DNA of 64,000 nucleotides from Rana temporaria (taxonomy: Eukaryota; Chordata; Amphibia; Anura; Ranidae): positions 83,122,169 through 83,186,168 of the forward strand of contig NC_053499.1 of the NCBI RefSeq assembly GCF_905171775.1, in the 5' to 3' direction. Made by a program: the position numbers and the translations under genes. Below, piece by piece: positions 1 through 11,057 of the stretch (position 1 is its first letter; each line of letters opens with the position of its first letter). Below the pieces are notes generated by a model, which had not been told where the DNA came from, searched no databases, and saw only the letters and a program-made list of their open reading frames with translations.

Positions 1-884
1 GCAGGGCGGGACTGGTCTCAGGCTTGTGCCGGGTGCAGGAGAGCACTTGGCACATGCTGTTGTTATCTATGTAGTGTGGCCGGTACACCAGCACTTCTAC
101 TGCGCCCCCTTCCTCCAGTAAATGGTCATGCCCCTTCCGCCCCCCCCTGTCCCAGGCCTGCACACATACATACACACACATACTCATATTTTTATAAATA
201 AATGTAAAACATTGATGGTGTCAGTAGGGCAATGAAGGGTGTCAGTCATTTTTTGTCTTATTATTTTATTCGTTTTTACATTCTTTTTTATTATTATTAT
301 TATTATTACAGTTTTTTTTAGGAGCCCTGTTGGGGGCTTTGGTGAAATATCAGGGGTCTAAACAGACCTCTGATGTCTCACATTTGAGACAGAGAAATAG
401 ACTGCAGACAGAGATTCCCTAGTCCCTTTTTCTGCAGCCTCAGTGGCACTGGACAGTGAATCACTCAATGAGTTCATTCAAAAAGGGAAGGTCCAGTAAA
501 TTATATATTTACTGTACTGGCTTGTTACCTGATCCACATTTTGAAACAATTCCCCTCAGCAGCTGGCGGGAGAGGAAAGGAGGGGAAGCTGGCAGTGCTA
601 CAGGGAGTGGGAGGCAGAGGGACCAAGGGAGCATACAGAGGGAAGGGGGGGCAGTAGCAAGAAGTAGAGGAACAGGGACAGGTGGCATGGCCTATACTGA
701 ATGTGGTAGCTGAACGCCAGCGGGAGGGAGAGAAAGAGAAGCCTACTTTCAGCTGTTGCAGGAGGAAAATACAGATTGGTTCCAGTAAATGCTTTCCTCA
801 CCACCCAGGTCCAGGTCTTGGGGGTCGACAAGGAAGAAACGCAGCCTATCCATCACCTGTCCATTATTAATGGGTAGATCAGAA
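1..884. other. Unassigned sequence, no gene seen
   Basis: The stretch holds a C-rich patch, short CA and TTA simple repeats near 165-305, and G-rich sequence at 560-680. No splice-flanked exon, RNA gene or recognisable transposon end was found. The short open frames here overlap one another on both strands and have no family resemblance. Confidence 0.4.
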
Positions 885-1740
885 ATCTACAGATTGCCAA
901 TCCCCAGATTAGGGGATTGCCAATCCCCAGAAAACGCAGTGTTAGCGCGATCAGCCCAGATACCTATTAGCACCTGCGTTTAGCCCCTTCGCCCAGCCCA
1001 GCCCATCAAAGTGAAGTATCAATCGATTACTGTCACTTACAAAAACACAACACACATAATTGAAGCATTCGCAGAGTCTGGCCTGATCCCTGCGAGTTTT
1101 TTTTGTAGCATTTGAAGCAGTCGCTGACAGTAAGGTGAGTGAGTCCAATCGAAGGTACACTAGTGAAGAGGTCTACACATTTCTAAGCATGACAGATAGT
1201 GAAGAAGAAGTCACCCATCTGTCAGATTCAGGCGCAGAATACGAAAAGGTAGACAGCAGCGGCACCCTGAAAGATAGCTCTGACGACGTAGTGGTCCCTG
1301 TCAAGGCCAGGTGTACCCAAACCCGTTCTTCTGCTGTTGTTGAGGTTCAAGAACCGCAGGGCTCTCGTATGGAGCAGAGAGCCAGTACTAGTGCCGATCA
1401 TCTTTCGGGTGAACTGGCAAGCACCAGTGGCCTAGTACTTGCTGGTCATACATCCAGCACTGCAGTAACACTTGGTGACCTGGTGAGTCCCATAAGTGCA
1501 GTTCAAGTTAGTGAGGTGGCTAGCACAAGTAGTGTTCCACAGCCACCAAGAAGACCCATTGAGCCCATAGTGCCCTTCCAGCTGCATTTGCCAATCTGAA
1601 TTGGGAACCCACCACTTCTGGAGCACCCGTACTTCCCCCATTCACTGGCCAACCCAGGATTCAAGTGGAATCAGTTGATTTTATGTCACTTGATTTGTAT
1701 TCGCCTTTTTCACCTTAACATGGGAGGGGTGAACCTCAAC
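885..1740 (+). pseudogene. piggyBac transposase, N-terminal relic
   Basis: An acidic, Ser/Thr-rich leader reads from 1135 (RYTSEEV, then a DSEEEV-type acidic patch), as in piggyBac transposases with low-complexity N-termini. The frame stops at 1597. The neighbouring frame continues across the break (about 1570-1718) with NLNWEP, then PPFTGQPRIQVE and VDFMSLDLYSPF. This is the typical start of the piggyBac DDE core (PFxG...DFF..F), so one frameshift separates leader and core. The core then ends at a stop near 1717, and the catalytic aspartates are absent. The leader upstream of 1135 looks like the 5' UTR of frog piggyBac elements (recognised by eye only). The C-terminal part of the same family lies at 3240-3600, so this is probably one internally deleted copy. 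Confidence 0.7.
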
Positions 1741-1940
1741 GGCCAGTTGTTTGCGCCGTACCTAATTGCCCGTATGGTAACAAAAAAGTGTCTGTATACT
1801 TATTCCAACTGGCTCTTTTGAATGCTTTTGTGCTATACAAAGCTTCAGGACTGTGATAGATTATTTTAAAATCTCCTATTTGATAGGTTGAGCATATTCT
1901 TTTATTAGAACCACTAAAATATTTCTCGTTTTATTTTCCT

Positions 1941-2338
1941 TTAAAGGAGTTCTCTGACCTAAAACTTTTAACCCCCGCTGTGCCCGGGCTGTAAAAAAAT
2001 AGAAAATAAACTGTCACTTACCTGCCTACGATCCCCCGTTGTTCCGATATCGCCGTCCCGTTCTCCGGTCCCGGTCTCTTCCGCTTCCTGTGTGTCGGTG
2101 ACTCATAGTGCGCTCAGCCTATCAGCGGCCGCGACGGGACATTGCTGCGGCCGCTGATAGGCTGAGCGCACTATGAGTCACCGACACACAGGAAGCGGAA
2201 GGGGCCCGGGACCGGAGAACGGGACGGCGATATCGGAACAACGGGGGATCGTAGGCAGGTAAGTGACAGTTTATTTTCTATTTTTTACAGCCCGGGCACA
2301 GCGGGGGTTAAAAGTTTTAGGTCAGAGAACTCCTTTAA
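1941..2338. mobile_element. Palindromic MITE with TTAA ends
   Basis: Two inverted arms of roughly 190 bp fold onto each other. The left arm starts TTAAAGGAGTTCTCTGACC and the right arm is its reverse complement, ending in CTTTAA. The arms meet near 2135 around a GC-rich centre. Both edges carry TTAA, the usual target of piggyBac-type transposition, although the tips do not show the usual CCYT piggyBac start. A second element of the same build interrupts PLE-1 at 7815-8375. There is no coding capacity. Confidence 0.75.
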
Positions 2339-2379
2339 TCTCTTTTTATATTTTCATATTCATTTTATACCTTTTTTAT

Positions 2380-2382
<3 letters not shown>

Positions 2383-2456
<74 letters not shown>
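2383..2456. repeat. (AT)n microsatellite
   Basis: About 37 uninterrupted AT dinucleotides. Open frames running through it on both strands encode only Ile-Tyr repeats and are not genes. Confidence 0.97.
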
Positions 2457-2461
<5 letters not shown>

Positions 2462-3239
2462 AAATCACATTAGTACCTATTTTCCTTGAGAATTTTATAT
2501 TAGATGATGATGTTTTAAAGTTACTCACTCCTAATTCTACCAGCCCTTCCTTGTGATGTACTCCAAAAGAGCAGAAATAACTTTTCAGAGGAAGCCAACC
2601 CATCCCCCCTTGCATTCCTAAATAGCTTCCCTTAGCTTAAAGAGGAAACTGTCACTTTCCCCTCATCCTGTCTTCCCCCCACCAAAAGGAATTTATGTCT
2701 CAGGACTGCTTCGTACTTTTGAAAGGAAATCCTTGCCTCTTGCCTTATGGATAACTGAAGGACTGTTTGAATTTTGTAACCAGAACTATTATGCTAAATC
2801 TCCTTCACTTTCTCTCTGCTTCGTGTAATCATCTGATTGGACTAGGCAACTCTTGCAAAGTTGATCAAGAAACCCCTGTGTATGGACATTGACATGTGCT
2901 CTTAAAAGAGGGCGTAAATGAGGGTGAATGGGTGGATCAATAGCTGGATGGGAGGGGAAATGGGTGATACTGAGGATGGAGTGGGTGTATCAGTATAATG
3001 TGAACCAAACAATGCATGTTTTGTGATTCTATGTTTTTAATAAAGCTGTGTGGGCCATAGTTCAGGCTCTCTCTGCTGGTTGAACGTTGGAAGGTGAGCA
3101 TGTGAATCTTTTTTTGTCTGGTCCACATATTTCACCTTAGTAATTTGAATCAAACGGTAGGATGGGTTCCTCCCTGAGAAATTGTGTCAAGAAAATTAAT
3201 TAATCCACATCAGGACGAACTGGATCCCTCCTTAAATTC
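2457..3239. other. Unassigned sequence
   Basis: No exon or transposon end was recognised. An AATAAA hexamer lies at about 3038-3043 in a stretch that could be an old 3' end, but no upstream coding sequence supports this. Confidence 0.35.
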
Positions 3240-3600
3240 CAGGAAGAAATCATCACAGCCCTTCTGTTTCCAGAAGGTGCTGTGGCCCACCTTCCCAATG
3301 CAAATGCAGTGAGCCGGCTGCATAAGAGGCATTTTCTGTATGTCTACCCTGTGGTACCCCTACCCAAAGAAACCCCCAAAGAAGATGTCATGTTTGCAGA
3401 AAATGCAGATATAGCTGTGACAACCGCTTTTATTGTCCCTTCTGATCTGATCAACCTGGTCTCTGCATTGGTGACTGTTTCAAATGCTACCACACACACT
3501 AGTAGAGTATTAGCTTAGGGTACAGCATTGCACAGTCCTAGGGCACACGTACACAGGGTCTCGAAAGATGGGATGGCCATCACATTTTTAGAGACCCTAA
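3240..3600 (+). pseudogene. piggyBac transposase, C-terminal cysteine-rich relic
   Basis: Reading across two frames gives RLHKRHFLYVYP, followed in another frame by a cysteine-rich tail (CHVCRKC, then YCPF, DQPGLC and DCFKCYHT). This is the C-terminal zinc-binding domain of piggyBac transposases, which binds the transposon ends. One stop and one frameshift break it. The following 90 bp (phrases such as GAGACCC) look like piggyBac 3' non-coding sequence and end directly at the next MITE. With the relic at 885-1740 it probably marks one element whose catalytic centre was lost. Confidence 0.6.
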
Positions 3601-3613
3601 TCTGGAACGTTTA

Positions 3614-4023
3614 GGCCTTGTACACACGATCAGTCCAAACTGATGAAAATGGACTGAAGGCTGAAGTCTGATGGACTGATGGACTGATGGTTGATGTGCC
3701 TACACACCATCAGTTCAAAATCCGATCGAGTCCAACGCGGTGACGTAAAACACAATGACGTGCTATAAAAATGAAGTTCAATGCTTCCAAGCATGCGTCG
3801 ACTTGATTCTGAGCATGCGCGGGTTTTGAACTAATGCTTTTGCGTACTAACCATTGGTTTTGACCGATCAGTCATCAGTCCATCAGTCCGATTTTAAAGC
3901 AAGTTTTAAAACTTTGGTCTGAAGGACAAAAGTCTGATGGGCCATACACATGGTAGGTTTGGACTGATGAAACTGAACTTCAGTCCGTTTTCATCAGTTT
4001 GGACTGATTGTGTGTACAGGGCC
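3614..4023. mobile_element. Harbinger-type MITE (GTACACACGA family), copy 1
   Basis: The terminal inverted repeat begins GGCCTTGTACACACGATC; the right end is its inverse with small changes. The element is flanked by TTA on both sides (3611-3613 and 4024-4026). A 3-bp TWA duplication is the hallmark of PIF/Harbinger. The interior is built from inverted copies of a word around CAGTCCAAACTGATG. It has no coding capacity. Confidence 0.75.
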
Positions 4024-4250
4024 TTACAGTTACAGTTTATAAAAAAAAGCCAAAAAGGAGTTGTCGTTTTATTTTTCCTCTCTCTCTATTGTTCTCTCTC
4101 TTATGTTCGCTCTCTATTGTCCGCTTTATTGTTCGCTCTCTTTTGCTATATATCTATTGTTCTTTCTCTGTTGTTACTGTATTTTAGAACTGTAATGTTT
4201 TATTTATACTGTGTTTTATTGTATTTGCTTTGCTGGTATGGTATGTCTTA

Positions 4251-4634
4251 GGCCGCGTACACACGATCAGTCCATCCGATGAGACTGGTCCGAAGGACCG
4301 TTCTCATCGGTTAACCGATGAAGCTAACTGATGGTCTGACGTGCCTACACACCATCGGTTAATGAACCGATCGTGTCAGAACGTGGTGACGTAAAACACA
4401 ACGAAGTGCTGAAAAAAACGAAGTTCAATGCTTCCAAGCATGCGTGGACTTGATTCTGAGCATGCGCAGGTTTTCAACCGATGCTTTTGGTTAGGCGTCC
4501 ATCGGTTCAATTTTAAAGCAAGTTCTCTTTTTTTTGACCGAAGGATAACTGACCGATGGGGCCCACACACGATCGGTTTGGACCGATGAAACGGTCCTTC
4601 AGTCCGTTTTCATCGGTTTTGACCGATCTTTTGA
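4251..4634. mobile_element. Harbinger-type MITE (GTACACACGA family), copy 2, truncated
   Basis: Starts after TTA with GGCCGCGTACACACGATC. The interior is inverted copies of a word around CATCGGTTTTGACCGAT. The right terminal repeat is missing: sequence stops matching at about 4634 inside GACCGATC. It is therefore a 3'-truncated copy. Confidence 0.7.
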
Positions 4635-4639
4635 CGCAG

Positions 4640-5100
4640 TCTACTGTAATGTTACTTTGTTTATTGTTAACCATCATTTGCTTAGCAGTTACACCATTCA
4701 GCTGCAGCATGGGTTTATTTATTCTGACAGCAACAGCGTTTGCTCCCACGATACGTAAAGCCGTGACTCCAGCGCTGTAGAAGGTGATTTCACCACCACA
4801 GTTAAAAAAAGAGCATACATGCCAAAGCATGGGGGCAGGGGTGGAGGGGCGATTTGCTCCTAACATTAGGGGCGGATTGCCCTCATGTGCTGGCACATAT
4901 TTTTTAGGAACAGATTGCGATAAAAAAATAAGTTGTTTTATTGAGTTAATGTTTTATTGTTACCATTGTTTGCTTTTCAGTTACACCATTCAGCTGCAGC
5001 ACTGATTTATTCATCTTGACAGCAACAGAGTTTGCACTCACGATACATAAATCAGCGACTCCAGTACTGTAGGAGGTGATTTCACCACCACAAAAAAATG
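4640..5100. repeat. Diverged direct duplication, two units
   Basis: A block of about 150 bp containing CAGTTACACCATTCAGCTGC, CAGCAACAG and GGTGATTTCACCACCAC occurs at about 4645-4800 and again at about 4950-5095. Spacing is near 300 bp. The copies differ at many positions, so the duplication is old. Confidence 0.75.
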
Positions 5101-5982
5101 GTGCCTGTGCACATCATTAGAAGTGGGTGGATGAAGGGTGGTATTTTAATAGTGGGAATACCAACCGATCAATCTATTTTTTTTCCATGCAGCCTGTGAA
5201 AAAAAGTACAATACAATATATGCCCAACAAGGACCAGCAATGTACTGGTATGTTGCTGGACTTTAAACGGTTATACCAGAATTATGCCTGCAGGTTTAAT
5301 TGCTTTTCAGCCAGCTGTCGGCTTTCATGTAAAAGCAATCCTAGCGGCTAATTGGCCTCTAGACTGCTTTTATAAGCAGTGGGAGGGAACATCCCTCCCA
5401 CCGTCTTCCATGGTTTTCTCTGGCTCTCCAGTCCCACCACGGGAACCCGAGCTGACCATAGAACTGATCAGAGACCAGAATGGCTCCAATCATCTCTATG
5501 GCGTAAGAAACCAGAAGCTTTGAGCATTTCATGACTTCAGTTTCGCTGGGTATAAACAGCGCCATTAAGAAATTGGGAAAGCATTTTATCACACCGATCT
5601 TGGTGTGGACAGATGCTTTGAGGGCAGAGGAAAGATCTAGGGTCTAATAGACCTCAATTTTGTTTAAAAAGAGTACCTGTCACTACCTATTGCCATGTAA
5701 AAAGTGCTCTGCTCATTAAGCAGCCAAATCTTCTGGGGCTGAAGTAGTTAACCCATCATTATGAGAACGTTAGGAGAGAGCTAAACAAGGCACTGTCTGT
5801 GCCAGTGTAGCGGTTGGTCTCCTGTGTATCTGTTCTTGCATATTTAGAGTTACTTTTATCTCTATGTCTCATCCAGAAAAATCCATAACAAACTGGAAAC
5901 ACAACAATATAATACAGGGGTTTCATGCATATATAAAGCAACATACACAGTCCATAAAAAAATGCTGAGATAATATACATAC
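5101..5982. other. Unassigned, probable intron
   Basis: No coding sequence was recognised. It lies directly downstream, on the minus strand, of the SLC6A exon and so should be intron of that gene. No transposon termini were found. Confidence 0.4.
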
Positions 5983-6082
5983 CATAAAACCAAGATACTC
6001 CGACTGCTTCTATTAAAACAGCAAACAAAATTGAGGTTCCTGCAGCAAATGTATCCAGGAGAGTGACCACATAGATTCCACC
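5983..6082 (-). CDS. SLC6A2: Internal exon of a SLC6 monoamine transporter, closest to noradrenaline transporter
   Basis: The product family moves noradrenaline, dopamine or serotonin into cells with Na+ and Cl-. On the minus strand the exon reads GGIYVVTLLDTF, then AAGTSILFAVL, then IEAVGVSWFYG: the loop before transmembrane helix 9 and that helix. A consensus acceptor (CTAACAG) precedes the first Gly codon, and a consensus donor (G|GTATGT) follows after one base of the next codon. The exon is 100 bp, starts in phase 0 and ends in phase 1; from memory this matches the equivalent exon in mammalian SLC6A2/3/4. The residues fit the noradrenaline transporter better than the dopamine or serotonin transporters. 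No stop or frameshift is present. No neighbouring exon was found, so introns on both sides are large. The paralogue assignment is tentative; exon identity is not. Confidence 0.85.
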
Positions 6083-6206
6083 CTGTTAGATGTGGAAAAA
6101 TATTAAATCTACAACTGGACTTTCAGAATGTGGCAATTATACTGGATTTACACAGAGGTTACACATACATAAATTGCAGAAAAACACCAAAAAGGACATT
6201 CTAAAC

Positions 6207-6900
6207 TTTACCGCTACCAAGACATACACTTTAAAAAAAAAAAAAAAATATTACATAGTATAAAACAAATATTAGTAAAAATATCACTGGGGGATATAAT
6301 CCCAAATTGTTTATACCACTTGAAGTGACACATATGCAAATATAATATTGATATTACTTCCTTGTCTAATAATCCAAGAGGTTGAAGCGCTTCACAAGAC
6401 ATGCTTCTTCAGGACCTCATTTCTTGGAGAAGAGAGTAAATGACCTATCTGAGAAATACAACATATTGTAATACAATGCATTATGCTGTATAATATACAT
6501 GCACATAAAAGTATGTTTTCCTTTTACACTCACATATCGCTTCAGTTTGACAAGTGCAGGCATCATGGCAGCAACCAATGGTGAAGTTACATGTGCCAAT
6601 CAACATATATTATGTATATAAGGATGCAAAGGACAGTCAAAGACCAATATGCTATATAAAATGACATAAACAGGAAAAACTAAGCACCAAGTTTACACTA
6701 GCTTGCATACCGCACAATAAAATAATCCTCTTCAGTTAACTTACTTACAAATGTAGTAAATTAGGGACTTTGAAAACAATCAGGTGCATCCCCTAGTATA
6801 GGTATAGGAGCATGTAGTGGTAACCAAGCTGAGAACCACCAGGGGGCCAAAGCTTCAACTGCATCAAAAAATATAAGAGACAGAATAATTCTGGGTCCAA

Positions 6901-6920
<20 letters not shown>
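6207..6920 (-). repeat. Interspersed repeat, inverted partner of 54625-55482
   Basis: On the minus strand this stretch matches 54625-55482 along most of its length, including GGTTCTCAGCTTGGT, ACATATTGTA-rich sequence and an A-run followed by AGTGTATGTCTT. Near 6375-6420 the minus strand reads CCTGAAGAAGCATGTCTTG, then AAGCGCTTCAA. This resembles the motif seen next to PLE ends elsewhere in the window. No protein is encoded. The assignment to PLE terminal sequence is an inference. Confidence 0.65.

Positions 6921-6934
<14 letters not shown>
6906..6934. repeat. (AT)n microsatellite
   Basis: About 14 AT dinucleotides followed by a T-run, at the edge of the interspersed repeat. Confidence 0.9.
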
Positions 6935-6939
<5 letters not shown>

Positions 6940-6945
6940 TTTTTT

Positions 6946-7142
6946 CATTCAGTGCCTTGAACAAGTATTCATACCCCTTGAAATGTCCACATTTTGTCAT
7001 GTTACATCAAAAACGTAAATTTATTTTTTTGGGATTTTATGTGATAGTGGCACATAATTGTGAAGTGGAAGGAACATGATAAATGGTTTTCTAAATGTAT
7101 TACAAAGAAATATGTGAAAAGTGTGGCGTGCATTTGTATTGT
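6946..7142 (+). mobile_element. Tc1/mariner element, 5' end fragment
   Basis: Begins CAGTGCCTTGAACAAGTATT followed by CATACCCCTTG, a terminal repeat type widespread in vertebrate Tc1 elements. The usual continuation follows (TTTTGGGATTTTATGTGAT, then GTGTGGCGTGCATTTGTATT). It breaks off at about 7142, where PLE-1 coding sequence begins, so only the first 200 bp remain and no transposase is left. Confidence 0.7.
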
Positions 7143-9116
7143 CGGTATTAGCTTTTGGGGGTGTTCTTGATCCAACAAGGGTGGTGACAACTGTGGTAAT
7201 GCAGATAAGAGTTGCCTGCGGTTGGTTTGGTGTAATTTTGGGAATGTATGATCCCTTGATCATGACTGAGTGTCAGGTCAAGGAAAGCTAAAGATTTATT
7301 GTCACAGACTGAAGTGAATGATAAACTCATATTGTTGGTATTACAGTGGGTTACAAATTGTGGGATTAGAGATTTAGGACCATCCAAATGATTATGACAT
7401 CAATTAATATATCGGCCATAAAATAACAAGTGCGAGGAAAAGGCATTGTTATGCCAGATGTAGTGATTCTGCCACAGACCCATGGTGAGACTGGCATAGT
7501 TTGGGGCAAAGTTGGCTCCAAAGGCTGTGCCATTATTCTGTAAGTAGAAGTCGCCATTGGATTCAAAGTAATTATGTGTCAATCAGAAATTCATGGCTTC
7601 CAAGATGAATTGGGTTTGACTGGTGTTTAGCATAGTGTCTTTAAAGTGTGAAGGTAAACTTTGAGCTAACGGCTGTAGGAAATTATCAATATATGTGGAG
7701 AAATTGCTTGTGATGCTCTCCACGGCAGCCACTATAGGTCTACCAGGTGGGTTTGTGAGGTCTTTATGAATTTTGGGCAAGTGGTAAAAGTAAGGTCTGT
7801 GGTAGAATTGATGTTTAAAGTGGAGGTTCACCCTAAAAAAGATTTTTTTACATTAGAACCAGCATAGTAAGGACATTTCATTTCGGCAGGTTTCTTTTTT
7901 TTTCTCTGTACTTACCTTTATATCCTCATTTTGTCCAGGGCTTTCGCGTTCTGATGACTCCGGGACTAGGCGTTCCTTTTCCAGCCTCAGGGTTCCGATG
8001 ACTGTGGGACTGGGCGTTCCTATCTTTCCGTTCGATGATTGATGGCTTGTGAAACAGGTGACCTGTCGCACAACGCACGTCACCAGATTTCTGTAATTAG
8101 CCGAGCTGCGAGTCGGCACTATACGGCTATTTCCCGACATCTGGTGACCCGCGTTGTGCGACAGGTCACCTGTTTCACAAGCCGTCAATCAATGAACGGA
8201 AGGATAGGAACGCCCAGTCCCGCAGTCATCGGAACCCGGAAGCCCTGGACAACATCAGGATATAACGGTATGTACAGAGAAAAAAAAATGACCTGCCGAA
8301 ATGTAATGTCCTTAGTATGCTGGCACTGCTAGATGTAATTTAAAAAACATTTTTTTGGGTGAACCCCCGTTTTAAGGAAAGCTTTTTCAGATTTATCTAT
8401 GATTCCCTCTGTGGAGGCCCTAACTATTATTTCATGTGCTTCTATGATGAAGGTTGGGAGGGGATCTTTAAATAATTTGGCATAAGTGTTTAGTGTCAGA
8501 AAGTAATTGTAATATTTTTTTAAGATAGTGAAACTTATTTGGACTACAACCTTTACCTGCTGTTTTGATGATTAAATTTGAGTTTTTGGTAAGATTATTA
8601 AGGGCAGTGCGTTCAGATGGAGAAAGGTTGGACGATGTGGAACGGTTGTGGGGATTGTGTTGGCACAGGCGGCATATGTCTGCATAGACAACCCGGTAGA
8701 AGGTTTGGATGAATGGTGGGATTAAAGACAGACTTGGGGCAAAAGGTGGTATGTTGAATGAGTGGGGAGGTGGGTACATGTTGAGTTAGAAGATCAACAT
8801 ATTGTTCTTCATCTTCAGTGTAAAATTACTCTGGAAGAGATTGAGCTGTATGGTCTGAAATGGTGGAAACCAATGTACCATCTTGAACTGAATCTGACTC
8901 CAGGATGTCCTCTGGGTTGTTGTCCTGTTTAAGAGCCTTCATGGTGAAGTAGCATTTAACCATGAGATTTCTGGTGAATTTGTTTAGATCTATACAAAGT
9001 TGAAATGGGTTTGGGGCTACTGAAAGAGCAAAAGTAAGGCCTCTGCTGAGTAAGGAAATTTCAAAGGAGGAGAGGCAATGGTTTGAAAGATTAAAAATCT
9101 GTATAGGAAGGTGCAC
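7143..9116 (-). pseudogene. PLE-1: Penelope-like reverse transcriptase, main part
   Basis: Read from 9116 downward the pieces follow the order of Penelope-like proteins. First comes the N-terminal block (FNLSNHCLSSFEISLLSRGL, later DLNKFTRNL). Next is LSPSERTALNNLTKN with IIKTAGKG (about 8640-8560), then YHLPKIHKDLTNPPGRPIV (about 7800-7735). The motif B region reads GTAFGANFAPNYASLTMG, followed by YGRYIN in place of the usual YIDD-like motif C, then FLDLTLSHD and SYLHYHSCHHP. Frames change several times and the catalytic motif is altered, so it is dead. It ends at 7143 against the Tc1 fragment, before any GIY-YIG domain. A TTAA-type MITE sits inside it (7815-8375). The upstream part of the protein lies at 18043-18935, beyond a LINE insertion. 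Confidence 0.85.
7815..8375. mobile_element. Palindromic MITE with TTAA ends, inside PLE-1
   Basis: The left end is TTAAAGTGGAGGTTCACCC and the right end its inverse (GGGTGAACCCCCGTTTTAA). Long inverted arms meet near 8095, with words such as ACCTGTCGCACAACGC and GCGTTGTGCGACAGGT. TTAA is present at both edges. PLE-1 coding sequence resumes on either side. It is the same structural class as 1941-2338 with a different interior. Overlapping open frames on both strands here result from the symmetry. Confidence 0.75.
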
Positions 9117-9579
9117 ATGCGTGGGAGCTCCGTAATGGCAGCTTAAGCCGGGAGCTCCGCATCACCCCAGCCCCACGATCACCTCAGTGGGCACAGTACT
9201 ACCCCTTGCGTCCCAGCTCCTCTGCCTACACCCCTGGGAACCTGCCGTGCGTCCCCTTGGATGTCCGGACTGGCAGTCAGACGTGACCTCGGGCCGGAAT
9301 TCAACAAATCCAGCGGGGATGGGAGCAGCAAGATGGCCGCGGCTCCGGCCTCTACACAGCCACACGCGGCTACAGGGGATAGAAGGCCGGAACACAGGCA
9401 AGTGATTTCCCCTGCCATCCTCACCTACTCCCAAGTAACCTAGGGCTCTCAACACTACCCCCAGGCTCCCTCTTCGGCCTCCACAGAATCCCTCCTAGGC
9501 CGCACCATTGTGGAATATGCCCTATCACCAGCAGGGCCTTCTTTTCCCTCCCAGCCTGCAACACCCTCACCTTGCTTGC

Positions 9580-10436
9580 ATGATTAGGACCAGTACTCCC
9601 CAAAGGGAGATCTCTTCCTTAAACTGTCTGCCCTACTTGAAAGAGGCCTAGCTAACATAGCTGCTCAGATTACAAGAGATATGAAATCTGACTTTGCAAA
9701 TCTGGGCTCTAGAATGAAGGCAATAGAGAGTAAACTAGACATAACAGTCTCTCGCACTAACCAAAACACAGCACATATCCAGACCCTCCAGGATCAGCTA
9801 GACACAGCTCTATCCAGAATTGATGACCTTCGAGAATAGGTCCAGGAGGTACAATTTCAGGGTCATAGGCCTCCCTGAGACCATCACAGACATCACAGCG
9901 GTGGTGCAGGACCTTATTAAAGAGCTCATTCCCGAATATTTTGCCTCATCGTCTAGAATTGGACCGGCTCACAGAACACTGGGCCCGCCAGAAAAGGTGG
10001 CTCCCCGAGGGATATCATTGTAAAGCCGCACTTCTACGCCACCAAAGAAGAAGTCATGAGACAATCCCGGCTCAAACAACAGGTCTCTTGCCGTAGTCAC
10101 CAGATACAAATTTTTGCGGACCGGTCCCCATCCACCATCCAAAAGAAGCAAGCTCTTAAACCACTTCTCACTGTTCTCTCTAAACGGAACATCAAGTATC
10201 GCTGGACCTTCCCCTTTGCAGTAAAATTTTCTATCCAGGGCAAAGCTTATGCCCTCTCCAGCTTGCCACGGGGTGAGAGACTTCTGCTCCATCTCAAGTT
10301 GATATCCCAGGAAGCTCCCATGGGTGTATCAGCAGCTTCAGCGAATTCCTCCAAGCGCCCATCCCCCACGAGCCCAATATCTTCAATGTGCAACGTTGGA
10401 AAGACCAGGGAATCCAAAGAAGGCAGTCCCCCATAG
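9580..10436 (+). pseudogene. LINE ORF1 protein (L1 ORF1p-like), broken
   Basis: L1 ORF1p is an RNA-binding chaperone that packages element RNA. A coiled-coil stretch (LSALLERGLANIAAQ, then SRIDDLRE) at about 9620-9835 is followed by RVIGLPE, typical of the RRM-like domain. The C-terminal domain reads QIFADRSPSTIQKKQALKPL, then IKYRWTFPFAVKFSIQGK (about 10095-10250). Stops and frame changes lie at about 9836 and between 9900 and 10030. The order coiled coil, RRM, C-terminal domain matches Tx1/L1-group ORF1. Confidence 0.7.
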
Positions 10437-11057
10437 AATGGATGCTTAGCTCCTGTCTTTCCCCCTTTTAGCCCCTCACTTGGGCTCTCTGCTCTGAGAC
10501 TTCTGTCTCTGTTGAAGGAGCTTTTTGCTCCTAACCCAAACTGGGGCATGGATGGCCCTCCCCCTTTTTTTTTGGTTCTTCCTGTTTATTGTGTTGTTCA
10601 GGATTTCCATGTCTCTGGTTTTGGCTCCCCTCCAGTAATGCGCAAGACAATACCAAAGGCCTTCCCAGAACTTCACCGGAAGGGACAGCTGTAGAGTCCA
10701 GATGATGTCCATTTAAACCCATGTGCAGAAGACTCCAAGCTAGCCTTCTAGGGCATTTCTGATGGACAACCTTTTGCCCTCCGGGAACTCAATCTGACAT
10801 CCCAGGGCATTACTGGCTAACCTGCCGGGAAGTCCCCACCCTTTTTTTTCCTTCTTTGACTTTTTCCGCACTAGAGCTCTACCGTATTCAGGTTTTATGT
10901 TTTAATCTAACTAATCTTTCTTCACAGGTTATTGTTTGCTGTGCCAATTTATCCATTTTGCTCATTTGCAAGGGGCTGGGGTGACACCCTTGCACCTCCA
11001 CCCCTGCCACACAGGCAGGTTTCCGCTTTTGCGGGAAGGGTAGTCGGCCCTCTTTAA

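Noticed and set aside
2263..2615. Open frames with Ile-Tyr runs
   Set aside because: They cross an (AT)n microsatellite.
3038..3043. AATAAA as a host gene polyadenylation site
   Set aside because: No coding sequence upstream supports a gene end here; a single hexamer is expected by chance.
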